Of a stretch of 56,123 nucleotides of DNA, positions 18,693 through 26,866 are shown in pieces; the first letter of the stretch is position 1; each line of letters opens with the position of its first letter. The position numbers and the translations under genes were made by a program. Below the pieces are notes generated by a model that saw only the letters and a list, made by a program, of their open reading frames with translations, was not told the DNA's origin and made no database searches. This stretch comes from Erysipelotrichia bacterium (GTDB lineage Bacteria; Bacillota_I; Bacilli_A; Erysipelotrichales; Erysipelotrichaceae). The stretch is from NCBI GenBank assembly GCA_030525245.1, contig JAUNFB010000001.1:38651-94773 (forward strand), read 5' to 3'.

Positions 18693-21008
18693 ATGTTAGA
18701 AAATTATGAGGGTTTACAATTTTCGGAAGTAAAACAGCAAATATGTTCATTTTGTAGTTTTTCTTTAGGAAAACAAAAAATATTGGAAAAGTTGCCATCT
18801 TTCAATCGTTTAACCGTGGAAGTGAATAATAAACGCTTAAAACAGGCGATAAATATGGCCGTTTCATATGGCGGTATGCCTTTTGGCGGGATTTATGATG
18901 TCAGTAACGAAGTTATTTTTGCATCTAAAGACGGTACTTTAAATTGCGATGAATTGTTGAAAATTGCTGCACAAGCCTATGGTATCGGACAAATATCCAA
19001 ATATGTACAAAATTGTAATTGTGAAAAGAAAGAGATTGAAGAGCTGGTAAATTCTTTGACTTCTTATCAAACAACAGCAACTCAAATTAATAAATGTATA
19101 TCAGCAGCAGGAGAACTGTATGATAATGCCAGTAATTATTTAGCAAATGTACGAAAAAAAATTAAATCATTACAAAAAAACATTGCGGTAAAATACAATG
19201 ATTACATTAATCGAAACAGTTCTCTGTTGCAGGAAGGGATTGTTGCCAGTCGCAATGGCAGAAATGTTGTTTTGGTTAAGAATACCTATAAAAACAGTGT
19301 TGAAGGTTTACAATATGGATCAAGCGCCTCAAATTCGGCAACATACATTGAGCCGAGTGCTTTTATCGGAATAAACAATGAGTTACAACAAGCCTTACAG
19401 GATGAGAGAAACGAAATAAAACGTATACTGCATAATTTGTCACAATTGGTAAAAAATGATGCGCCGGGTTATTTGGCTAATGTGGAAACTTTGGGATTAT
19501 TGGATAGTCTGTTTGCTTCGGCTTTATGGGCTAAACAAAAAAATGCCACAGTAGGGGAAATTTCTAAAAATGATTTAATTATTAAAAATGCTCGTCATCC
19601 GTTAATTGACAGCAGTAAAGTTGTAAGTAACACTTACAGAATGATCAGTCCGGTAAGAATCATATTGATAACGGGACCGAATACAGGTGGTAAGACAGTA
19701 TCATTAAAGATTATCGGCTTATTTTCATTGATGTTTTTATGTGGATTGCCTTTGTGCTGTGATGAGGCTGAAATTCCGATTTTTGATAATATTTTTTATG
19801 ATATCGGTGATGGGCAATCGATTGATGATGATTTATCGACATTTTCATCACATATTTCCAATATCGCTCGAATAACTTCCAAAGCCACGACAAAATCTTT
19901 AGTTATTTTTGATGAATTAGGTAGTGCAACCGATCCGATAGAGGGGCAGGCAATTGCCGGTGCGGTTTTGGATTATTGTCGTAAAAAGCAAATATATGTA
20001 GTGGCCACAACCCATTTTGCTAAGTTAAAAGCTTATGGTAAGCAATATAATGATATAATGATTTCCTCGGTAGAATTTGATCAAGAAAAGCTTAAACCGA
20101 CTTATAAATATAAAGAAAATACGATTGGCAGTTCCAATGCTATTGAGATTGCTAAACGCTATGGTTTAAACGAAGAAATTATTTCAACTGCTTATCAAAT
20201 GAAAGAACAGCAAGCAACCGAAGATGATAAGTTGATTGAAAAACTGCAAGATGAACTGAATCAAATCAGAAAAGAGCAGCAAGATGTAGTTGAGTTGAAA
20301 ATCAAGCTACAAGAAAAAGAAAAGGAATTGAATAAGAGAATTGCCAAAACAAATGCGGAAAAGGAAAAAATTTTGGAACAGGCTCAAATTCAAAGCGATC
20401 AGATAGTTCAACAGGCTCAAACTGAGGCTGATGAAATTGTCGAGAAATTGAAAGAGATGCAGAATTATGATATTAATGCTGTAGCAAAACTAAAGCATCA
20501 GTTGAATCAGGCTCAAGAGAAGTTTTCTATAACCGATGATGAAGAACTCATATCCAATGAATCTATTCAAGTAAATGATTATGTGAAAGTAAAATTAACC
20601 AATCAAACCGGCCAAGTAATATCTTTGGATAAAAAAGCGGCAGTGATCAATTGTGATGGAGTAAAGATGAAGGTTTCTTTAAATAATTTGGTTAAAACGG
20701 AACGACCGATTGTGAAAGTACAGAACACCAAAATCAAAAGAGGTTTTAACAAGAGTTTTTCTATTGAATGCAATTTGATAGGAATGCATGTTGAAGATGC
20801 TCTGGATAAATTAGATAAGTACTTGGATGAGGCCTTGTTGGCTAATGTGCCTTTTGTACGGATAATACATGGGGTAGGTACGGGAGCATTGCGTAATGCT
20901 GTTTGGGAAAAATTGAAAAAAACTAAATTTGTTAAAAAATTTGAACACGGAACACCTGCCGAAGGTTCAACAGGAGCTACCATAGTTTATTTTAAGGAGA
21001 AAAAATGA
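18693..21008 (+). CDS. mutS2: MutS2 ATPase/endonuclease with Smr domain
   Basis: A MutS homologue without the mismatch-recognition domain; family members suppress recombination and, in B. subtilis, act in rescue of collided ribosomes. An N-terminal core and clamp (about 1-300) is followed by an ATPase with Walker A TGPNTGGKTVS (about 328-338) and VIFDELGSATDP as Walker B. A long coiled coil follows (about 500-610), then a KOW-like segment. The C-terminal Smr domain has NLIGMHVEDALDKL and RIIHGVGTGALR. 771 residues. It overlaps uvrC by four bases. Confidence 0.95.
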   Translation: MLENYEGLQFSEVKQQICSFCSFSLGKQKILEKLPSFNRLTVEVNNKRLKQAINMAVSYGGMPFGGIYDVSNEVIFASKDGTLNCDELLKIAAQAYGIGQISKYVQNCNCEKKEIEELVNSLTSYQTTATQINKCISAAGELYDNASNYLANVRKKIKSLQKNIAVKYNDYINRNSSLLQEGIVASRNGRNVVLVKNTYKNSVEGLQYGSSASNSATYIEPSAFIGINNELQQALQDERNEIKRILHNLSQLVKNDAPGYLANVETLGLLDSLFASALWAKQKNATVGEISKNDLIIKNARHPLIDSSKVVSNTYRMISPVRIILITGPNTGGKTVSLKIIGLFSLMFLCGLPLCCDEAEIPIFDNIFYDIGDGQSIDDDLSTFSSHISNIARITSKATTKSLVIFDELGSATDPIEGQAIAGAVLDYCRKKQIYVVATTHFAKLKAYGKQYNDIMISSVEFDQEKLKPTYKYKENTIGSSNAIEIAKRYGLNEEIISTAYQMKEQQATEDDKLIEKLQDELNQIRKEQQDVVELKIKLQEKEKELNKRIAKTNAEKEKILEQAQIQSDQIVQQAQTEADEIVEKLKEMQNYDINAVAKLKHQLNQAQEKFSITDDEELISNESIQVNDYVKVKLTNQTGQVISLDKKAAVINCDGVKMKVSLNNLVKTERPIVKVQNTKIKRGFNKSFSIECNLIGMHVEDALDKLDKYLDEALLANVPFVRIIHGVGTGALRNAVWEKLKKTKFVKKFEHGTPAEGSTGATIVYFKEKK

Positions 21009-22768
21009 TGTTGAAGGATAAACTATTAACTCTGCCGAACAATCCCGGTTGTTATTTAATGAAAGACAAAAATAATGAAATAATCTATGTGGGCAAAGCT
21101 AAGAATTTAAAAAACAGGGTAAATTCTTATTTTCATGGTCAGCATAACAATAAAACAACAAAATTGGTATCTAACATTGTCGATTTTGAATATATTGTTA
21201 CTCCAAGCGAGAAGGAAGCATTTATTTTGGAATATAACTTAATAAAGAAGTATAAGCCAAGATTTAATATTATTTTTATGGATGATTGCTCTTATCCTTA
21301 TTTACGTTTGACAACAGAACAATATCCGACATTGCAGTTAGTGCGTGATCGTAAAAAAATGAAAAATGCCCGCTATTTTGGACCTTATCCCAATGTTGGA
21401 TATGCTAAGCAGCTATTGTCATTATTGCAGAATTTGTTTCCATTACGCAAGTGTAAAGTAATGCCGGCAAAGGTATGCCTGTATTATCATATCGGTAACT
21501 GTTTGGGACCGTGTGAATTCAAAATAGAACCGGATGTTTACCGAAAAATGAGTGAAGATATTATTGCTTTTTTAAATGGCGATACCAAAAATATAAAGGA
21601 AGATCTAATTGCGAAAAGAGATAAATATGCTGAAAACTTATCGTTTGAAAAAGCGGAAGAATGTCAGAAATTGATTGAAGCGATAGAACATGTTACCGCT
21701 GCGGATTTTATGCAATTTTCTTCAGAAAAGAGTTGTGATGTATTTAACTATTACCAAGATAAAGGTTATATCAGTATTGTAGGATTGTTGTATCGCAATG
21801 GAAAACTGTTAAGTCGACATTTAACTTTAAAACCTTTATATGACAGTGAACAAGAAACTTTTATTTCTTATTTAATTCAATATTACCAATCCAATCCATT
21901 GCCAAAAGAATTGATTTTACCATATGAATTATCTGAAGAAAATCTGCAAGAAATTTTTGATTGCCATCTGTTTTTCCCTCAAAAAGGAGATAAATTGAAA
22001 TTGTTAAATTTAGCTCAAGATAATTGTAAGGTAAATTTACAACAAAAATTTGAAATAGTTAACAAACAACAACAAACATCTCAAATTGCTTTGGCACAAT
22101 TGCATAAATTGATAAATTGGCCGGTAGATAAGATTGAATTATTTGATAACTCGCATATTTCCGGTACTAACGCTGTCGCTGCTCAGGTAGTTTATGTTGA
22201 CGGAAAACCGGAAAAGAAAAGCTATCGATTATATAAAGTGTCAAATGGCAATAATGATTTTGCTAATATGGAAGAAGTTATTTACCGCCGCTTATTTAAT
22301 GCTTTACAACATAAGAGCAGTTTACCGGATTTGATAATTGTCGATGGTGGAGAAAGTCAGATTAAGGCTGCAAAAACTATATTGGAACAACTAAATATAT
22401 CTTCTGTAAAATTATTGGGTTTAGTTAAAAATGATAAGCACCAAACAGATAATTTGATGGACGAAAATTTTAAAATCATTCCTTTGGACAAAGAGAGCGA
22501 GTTGTTTTATCTTTTAACGAATATGCAAGATGAGGTACATCGCAGTGCCATAAGTTTTCATCAGCGTTTACGCCAAAAAGAAATGCAGCATTCACAATTG
22601 GAAGAAATTGATGGTATCGGGCCAAAAAAAAGAAGCAAATTATTGCATAAATTTTCTTCTGTAAAAAAGATTAAAGATGCCTCGATTGATGAGTTAAGTG
22701 CTGTTGTCGGAAGTAAAGCCGCACAAAATGTTTATGAATATTTCAGAAAGGAAAAAGAAAATGATTAA
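21005..22768 (+). CDS. uvrC: Excinuclease ABC subunit C
   Basis: The dual-incision nuclease of nucleotide excision repair. The GIY-YIG domain (about 10-95) has PGCYLMKDKNNEIIYVGKAK; a UVR motif (YAENLSFEKAEECQKLI) binds UvrB; the RNase H-like 5' nuclease domain has VDKIELFDNSHISG and LIIVDGGESQI; two C-terminal helix-hairpin-helix motifs end with IDGIGPKKRSKLLHKF. 587 residues, normal length. The ATG overlaps the mutS2 stop. The 3' end overlaps the next small gene by eight bases. Confidence 0.96.
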   Translation: MMLKDKLLTLPNNPGCYLMKDKNNEIIYVGKAKNLKNRVNSYFHGQHNNKTTKLVSNIVDFEYIVTPSEKEAFILEYNLIKKYKPRFNIIFMDDCSYPYLRLTTEQYPTLQLVRDRKKMKNARYFGPYPNVGYAKQLLSLLQNLFPLRKCKVMPAKVCLYYHIGNCLGPCEFKIEPDVYRKMSEDIIAFLNGDTKNIKEDLIAKRDKYAENLSFEKAEECQKLIEAIEHVTAADFMQFSSEKSCDVFNYYQDKGYISIVGLLYRNGKLLSRHLTLKPLYDSEQETFISYLIQYYQSNPLPKELILPYELSEENLQEIFDCHLFFPQKGDKLKLLNLAQDNCKVNLQQKFEIVNKQQQTSQIALAQLHKLINWPVDKIELFDNSHISGTNAVAAQVVYVDGKPEKKSYRLYKVSNGNNDFANMEEVIYRRLFNALQHKSSLPDLIIVDGGESQIKAAKTILEQLNISSVKLLGLVKNDKHQTDNLMDENFKIIPLDKESELFYLLTNMQDEVHRSAISFHQRLRQKEMQHSQLEEIDGIGPKKRSKLLHKFSSVKKIKDASIDELSAVVGSKAAQNVYEYFRKEKEND

Positions 22769-23147
22769 AAAAATATTGGCAGCAATAATTTGGTTTTTTG
22801 CTATTTTTTGCGAATTATTTGTTTTGACTTTAGTCAAATTAAATACTGAAGGAAAATACATGATGAGTATTTTGCCTTTGTTGTTGGATGTTTTGGCGAT
22901 TATTGTTGCTACTAAGTTATGGAGTACATCTTTCGATTATAATCGCTCAAAGGTTTCTTTGCAGGATAAACGAAAGAGAATAATTTTGCAGAATATGCCT
23001 TTGTACATTAATATGGTTTGCTTTTTACCTAGTGGTATTTATTATCTTATCAAAAGAAAAGACTTAGATAGCAGACAACGCAAATCATTAATGTTCTCTT
23101 TTTGCTTCACATTTATATGGTTATTAATGGTTTATTTAACGGTATAG
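22761..23147 (+). CDS. Small four-helix membrane protein of unknown function
   Basis: 128 residues with four hydrophobic segments at about 5-25, 35-52, 80-97 and 109-128. A basic cytoplasmic-looking loop (SLQDKRKRIILQ) precedes the third, and another (KRKDLDSRQRK) the fourth. No cysteines or catalytic motif stand out. I do not recognise a family. The ATG at 22761 has GAAAGGA upstream and overlaps the uvrC stop by eight bases, so it is translationally coupled to uvrC. The hydrophobicity pattern argues for a real gene; a link to repair is not implied by position alone. Confidence 0.7.
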   Translation: MIKKILAAIIWFFAIFCELFVLTLVKLNTEGKYMMSILPLLLDVLAIIVATKLWSTSFDYNRSKVSLQDKRKRIILQNMPLYINMVCFLPSGIYYLIKRKDLDSRQRKSLMFSFCFTFIWLLMVYLTV

Positions 23148-23175
23148 TATACTTGATTTAATAGCCGATATTGAT

Positions 23176-23193
23176 TATACTTTTTTTCGGTGA
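23176..23193 (+). promoter_or_regulatory. -10 box and RBS of the phosphodiesterase gene
   Basis: TATACT at 23176-23181 and GGTGA at 23189-23193, five bases before... no more than four bases before the ATG at 23198. The implied leader is only about 10 nt. No clear -35 is seen. Confidence 0.45.
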
Positions 23194-23197
23194 TTTT

Positions 23198-23632
23198 ATG
23201 AAAATTGTGGTTATGAGTGATTCTCACGGTAATGATAAAAATGTAATAAAGGTTATAAATGAAAATTCAGATGCGGATTATTTCTATCATCTTGGCGATT
23301 TGTGTTCACCTAATTTTTCTCATCCGAAAATGACGGTTATAAAAGGTAATAATGATTATGCAGACTATCCGACAAAAATCGTTGTTAGATTTGACCGGAT
23401 AAAAATATTTATGCTACATTCTGACAAAATTTATTTTAATCGCTTAGAAGCGATGAAGAACCTGGCTAAAAAGGAAAACTGTCAAATTGTTTTATATGGT
23501 CACACTCATATTCCTGCTGATGATACAATTGATGGCATAAGATTGCTAAATCCCGGATCACTGTCAATGAACAGAGATTTCAGCAAGTTATCTTATTTGA
23601 TATTAGAAATTGATGAAAATAATTACAAATAA
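23198..23632 (+). CDS. Metallophosphoesterase, YfcE/MJ0936 type
   Basis: A small binuclear-metal phosphodiesterase of the YfcE family. Metal ligands are visible in order: SDSHG (Asp, His), HLGDL (Asp), GNND (Asn), MLHSD (His, where the family usually has HGH) and GHTH (two His). LLNPGSLSMNR completes the signature. 144 residues from the ATG at 23198; an in-frame start at 23171 would precede the -10 box. The natural substrate of this family is not established. It appears to be its own short unit upstream of typA. Confidence 0.85.
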   Translation: MKIVVMSDSHGNDKNVIKVINENSDADYFYHLGDLCSPNFSHPKMTVIKGNNDYADYPTKIVVRFDRIKIFMLHSDKIYFNRLEAMKNLAKKENCQIVLYGHTHIPADDTIDGIRLLNPGSLSMNRDFSKLSYLILEIDENNYK

Positions 23633-23641
23633 TGTTATAAT
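23633..23641 (+). promoter_or_regulatory. typA extended -10 promoter
   Basis: TGTTATAAT at 23633-23641, immediately after the preceding stop codon. The expected leader is about 23 nt, with GGAGG before the ATG at 23671. Confidence 0.65.
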
Positions 23642-23670
23642 ATTTAAGTTTGATGTATGGAGGATTAGTT

Positions 23671-25500
23671 ATGAGTAGGCAAAAAATTATTAATATAGCC
23701 GTTATTGCTCACGTTGATGCCGGTAAATCAACATTGGTTGATGCTTTTTTGAAACAATCCGGTGCTTTAAGCAAAAATGATGAAGATGTAGATTGTGTAA
23801 TGGACTCTAACGATTTGGAAAGAGAAAGAGGTATAACAATTTATTCAAAAAACTGTTCGGTTTTTTATAAAGATTATAAAATTAATATTGTGGATACACC
23901 GGGTCACGCCGATTTTTCCAGTGAAGTAGAAAGAATTATTAAAACTGTCGATACGGTTATTTTATTAGTTGATTCCGCTGAAGGACCGATGCCGCAAACC
24001 AGATTTGTCTTGCAGAAATCTTTGGAGTTGGGCTTAAAACCAATTTTATTGATCAACAAAATAGATAAGAAGGATGCTCGGGAAGAAGAGGTTGTCTCAA
24101 TGGTTTACGACTTATTCTTCGATTTAAATGCAAATGAAGAACAGATAGAATTTCCTATTCTTTATGGTATTGCTAAAAACGGTATTGTTAAAATCAATGA
24201 AAGTGATCCGGATAATGGTATTATTCCGCTTTTTGAAACTATTATCTCTCATACAGCTGCTTATCCGGACTTGGATGATCAACCGGTACAAATGCAGGTA
24301 TCTAATCTGGCCTATGATGAATACATCGGGCGTTTAGGTATCGGTAGAGTATACAAAGGAACATTAAAAACCGGTGAACAGGTAGTTTTATGCAAAAATG
24401 ACGGCAAGCAAGAAAAATGTGTTATTACTAAATTGTTTAATTATGAGGGTATTAAACGTGTTCCGATTAAAGAGGCACACAGCGGTGATATTGTTATAAT
24501 AGCCGGAATTCCGGATTTAAGCATTGGAGAAACAATTTGCGATAAAGAACATATTGAACCATTACCGCCGATACATATTGATGAACCGACATTAAGTATG
24601 AATTTTATGGTCAACACATCTCCGTTTGCCGGAAGATCGGGAAAATATGTAACCAGCAGGAACTTGAAAGAACGTTTGGAAAGAGAATTAGAAGTAAATG
24701 TCGGTTTGCGTGTTGAGGCAACAGACTCAACCGATACATTCAAAGTCAGTGGACGTGGAGAATTAGGCTTAACAATTTTGATTGAGAATATGCGTCGTGA
24801 AGGATATGAACTGGCTATATCAAAACCGCAAGTAATATATAAATATATTGATGGCAAGCGTTACGAACCGGTTGAAAAAGTTATATGTGAAGTACCGGTT
24901 CAATATGAGGGTACTACCATTTCCAAATTAAACTTGCGTAATGGTGAGATGATTGACATGGTTGAAAGAAATAATTATGCCACTATTACATTTAAGGTTG
25001 CTACCAGAGCATTGATTGGATTTAGAAGCGATTTTATCAATTTTACCAGAGGAGAGGGTATATTGATTAGAAGCTTTGAAGATTATGAACCATATCAAGG
25101 AGAAATTAATACTCGTACAAACGGAGTTATGGTTTCCAATGCTACAGGCACAGCTATGAAATACTCTATTTTCAATTTGCAAGAAAGAGGCAGTTTCTTT
25201 ATCGGACCGCAGACGGAAGTTTATGAAGGAATGATTGTCGGAGTTTGTTCAAGAGATATGGACATGCCGGTAAATCCGACAAAAAATAAAACAATGACTG
25301 CCGTAAGAAGTACGGGACATGATGATGCTATGTTACTTACACCGCCGATTCAGTTAACTTTGGAATATGCGTTGGAATTCATTTCTGATGATGAGCTTGT
25401 TGAGGTTACTCCTGATGCTATCAGATTAAGAAAAAGATGGTTAACAGATATCGAAAGAAAGAATGCTTATCGAGAAAAAAAGAAACTTAACGAAAACTAA
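23671..25500 (+). CDS. typA: Translational GTPase TypA/BipA
   Basis: A ribosome-binding GTPase of the EF-G superfamily, needed for stress or low-temperature growth and 50S assembly in studied bacteria. G1 is AHVDAGKSTL, the switch region has ERERGITIYSKNCS, G3 is DTPGHADF and G4 is NKIDKKDA. The later domains include GRGELGLTILIENMRREGYEL and a TypA-specific C-terminus (EYALEFISDDELVEVTP). 609 residues, standard. The ATG at 23671 has GGAGG upstream. It is flanked by its own promoter and terminator. Confidence 0.96.
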   Translation: MSRQKIINIAVIAHVDAGKSTLVDAFLKQSGALSKNDEDVDCVMDSNDLERERGITIYSKNCSVFYKDYKINIVDTPGHADFSSEVERIIKTVDTVILLVDSAEGPMPQTRFVLQKSLELGLKPILLINKIDKKDAREEEVVSMVYDLFFDLNANEEQIEFPILYGIAKNGIVKINESDPDNGIIPLFETIISHTAAYPDLDDQPVQMQVSNLAYDEYIGRLGIGRVYKGTLKTGEQVVLCKNDGKQEKCVITKLFNYEGIKRVPIKEAHSGDIVIIAGIPDLSIGETICDKEHIEPLPPIHIDEPTLSMNFMVNTSPFAGRSGKYVTSRNLKERLERELEVNVGLRVEATDSTDTFKVSGRGELGLTILIENMRREGYELAISKPQVIYKYIDGKRYEPVEKVICEVPVQYEGTTISKLNLRNGEMIDMVERNNYATITFKVATRALIGFRSDFINFTRGEGILIRSFEDYEPYQGEINTRTNGVMVSNATGTAMKYSIFNLQERGSFFIGPQTEVYEGMIVGVCSRDMDMPVNPTKNKTMTAVRSTGHDDAMLLTPPIQLTLEYALEFISDDELVEVTPDAIRLRKRWLTDIERKNAYREKKKLNEN

Positions 25501-25510
25501 AAATAATTTT

Positions 25511-25548
25511 AATCTCCGAATATATAATCATCGGAGATTTTCTTTTTG
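25511..25548 (+). terminator. typA terminator
   Basis: A perfect 9-bp stem (25511-25519 with 25531-25539), an 11-base loop and a T-rich tract. Confidence 0.85.
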
Positions 25549-25586
25549 TCACCTTGTCAAATAAAGTGTGCGCAAAGGGAAAAAAA

Positions 25587-25595
25587 TGATATAAT
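25587..25595 (+). promoter_or_regulatory. mraY extended -10 promoter
   Basis: TGATATAAT at 25587-25595 without a good -35. GGAGGTG follows at about 25609 and the ATG is at 25621, giving a leader near 19 nt. Confidence 0.65.
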
Positions 25596-25620
25596 AGTCA
25601 AAGCACACGGAGGTGTATTT

Positions 25621-26586
25621 ATGCTTGTTAAAATGCTATTGTCATTCGGATTGGGATTGAGTTTGACTTTAATGATTTACCCGGTAGCCATTCCGTATTT
25701 GCATAAAATAAAATTTGGTCAATCTATTCGTGAATTAGGTCCTAAATCCCATATGAAAAAAGCAGGGACACCGACGATGGGTGGGGTTGTATTTATTCTA
25801 ACCAGTTTGTTGACTGCTGTGATTGTTCAACCGACATCATTTGTAAAAAAGGACTTCTTAATTATTATTTTGGCTTTTACGGGTTATGGATTAATCGGAT
25901 TTATCGATGATTTCTTGATTGTTGTAAAAAAGAATAATGATGGATTAAAACCGGCATATAAATTTTTAATGCAATCTGTATTAGCTGTTATTTTCTATTT
26001 ATTGTACCGTAAACTAACCAACAATTTAGTAATCATTCCGTTTACTTCTTTAAAACTCGATTTGGGTTGGTTCTATATGGTTTTGGTATTCTTTATGTTT
26101 ACAGGAACGACTAATGCTGTAAATTTATCGGATGGTTTGGATGGCTTATGTGCTGGTTTGTCGATATTTGCGCTGATTCCTTATGTTTATTTTTCATATC
26201 GCAGCGGATTGACAAATATTGCCGTGTTTATTTGTGGGGTCATTGGATCACTTATCGGCTATCTAAAGTTTAATTTACATCCGGCAAAAATATTTATGGG
26301 TGATGCCGGTTCTTTGGCGTTAGGCGGGTTATTGGCAGCAACCGCAATGGTTACGAAGGAAGAAATTGCGTTGGTACTTATTGGTGGAGTATTTGTTGTT
26401 GAGGTATTGTCCGATATAATACAAATCGGTTCATATAAATTAACCGGTAAAAGAGTATTTAAAATGGCACCGATTCATCATCATTTTGAATTGAGCGGAT
26501 GGCCGGAACAAAAAGTTGTAAAAGTATTTTGGGCAATAGGAATAGTACTTTCTGTCATCGGCTTATTTATGGGGGCAGTGATGTAA
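25621..26586 (+). CDS. mraY: Phospho-MurNAc-pentapeptide transferase
   Basis: An integral membrane enzyme that makes lipid I from UDP-MurNAc-pentapeptide and undecaprenyl phosphate. Signatures are GTPTMGGVVFI near residues 50-60, FIDDFLIVVKKNNDGL (the catalytic Asp pair), NAVNLSDGLDGL, MGDAGSLALGG and PIHHHFELSGW. About ten membrane segments; 321 residues from the ATG at 25621, chosen for GGAGGTG. It is not in a dcw cluster: typA is upstream and a ComN-like gene downstream. That matches the scattered position of murE. Confidence 0.95.
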   Translation: MLVKMLLSFGLGLSLTLMIYPVAIPYLHKIKFGQSIRELGPKSHMKKAGTPTMGGVVFILTSLLTAVIVQPTSFVKKDFLIIILAFTGYGLIGFIDDFLIVVKKNNDGLKPAYKFLMQSVLAVIFYLLYRKLTNNLVIIPFTSLKLDLGWFYMVLVFFMFTGTTNAVNLSDGLDGLCAGLSIFALIPYVYFSYRSGLTNIAVFICGVIGSLIGYLKFNLHPAKIFMGDAGSLALGGLLAATAMVTKEEIALVLIGGVFVVEVLSDIIQIGSYKLTGKRVFKMAPIHHHFELSGWPEQKVVKVFWAIGIVLSVIGLFMGAVM

Positions 26587-26587
26587 G

Positions 26588-26866
26588 ATGGAAGAACAAA
26601 TTAATTTTTTGCTTAATATTAAATTTAACAGCTTAAAAAGGTGTCAATTAAATTATTTGAATTTCAAGCAGTTCAAACAAATGGTTTACCAAACAAAGTG
26701 GCTGGTTGAAGTTCCGAATAGTTTAAGTATGATTGCTAAAGATATCGATAGCATAACCGCCGAGGATGTTATTGATTATGTTGTTTCTGATGGTAAGAAA
26801 TTACAAGATGATATTGATAAATTAAATAAGAAATTTGAGGAAGAGGATTATGAGAAAAAACAGTAA
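26588..26866 (+). CDS. ComN-like post-transcriptional regulator
   Basis: A 92-residue soluble protein with no membrane segment. FKQFKQMVYQTKW, MIAKDIDSI and DVIDYVVSDGKK resemble the ComN/YrzD family, and it lies immediately upstream of the secDF-recJ-apt-relA-hisS-aspS block just as comN does in B. subtilis. In B. subtilis ComN influences comE mRNA and interacts with DivIVA; whether this holds here is unknown. Its C-terminal charged tail is predicted coiled. The ATG begins two bases after the mraY stop without a strong RBS, so it is likely coupled. It overlaps the next gene by 17 bases. The assignment rests largely on gene order. Confidence 0.6.
   Translation: MEEQINFLLNIKFNSLKRCQLNYLNFKQFKQMVYQTKWLVEVPNSLSMIAKDIDSITAEDVIDYVVSDGKKLQDDIDKLNKKFEEEDYEKKQ

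Noticed and set aside
24441..24857. 138-residue antisense ORF over typA
   Set aside because: Shadow of a conserved gene; no promoter or RBS.
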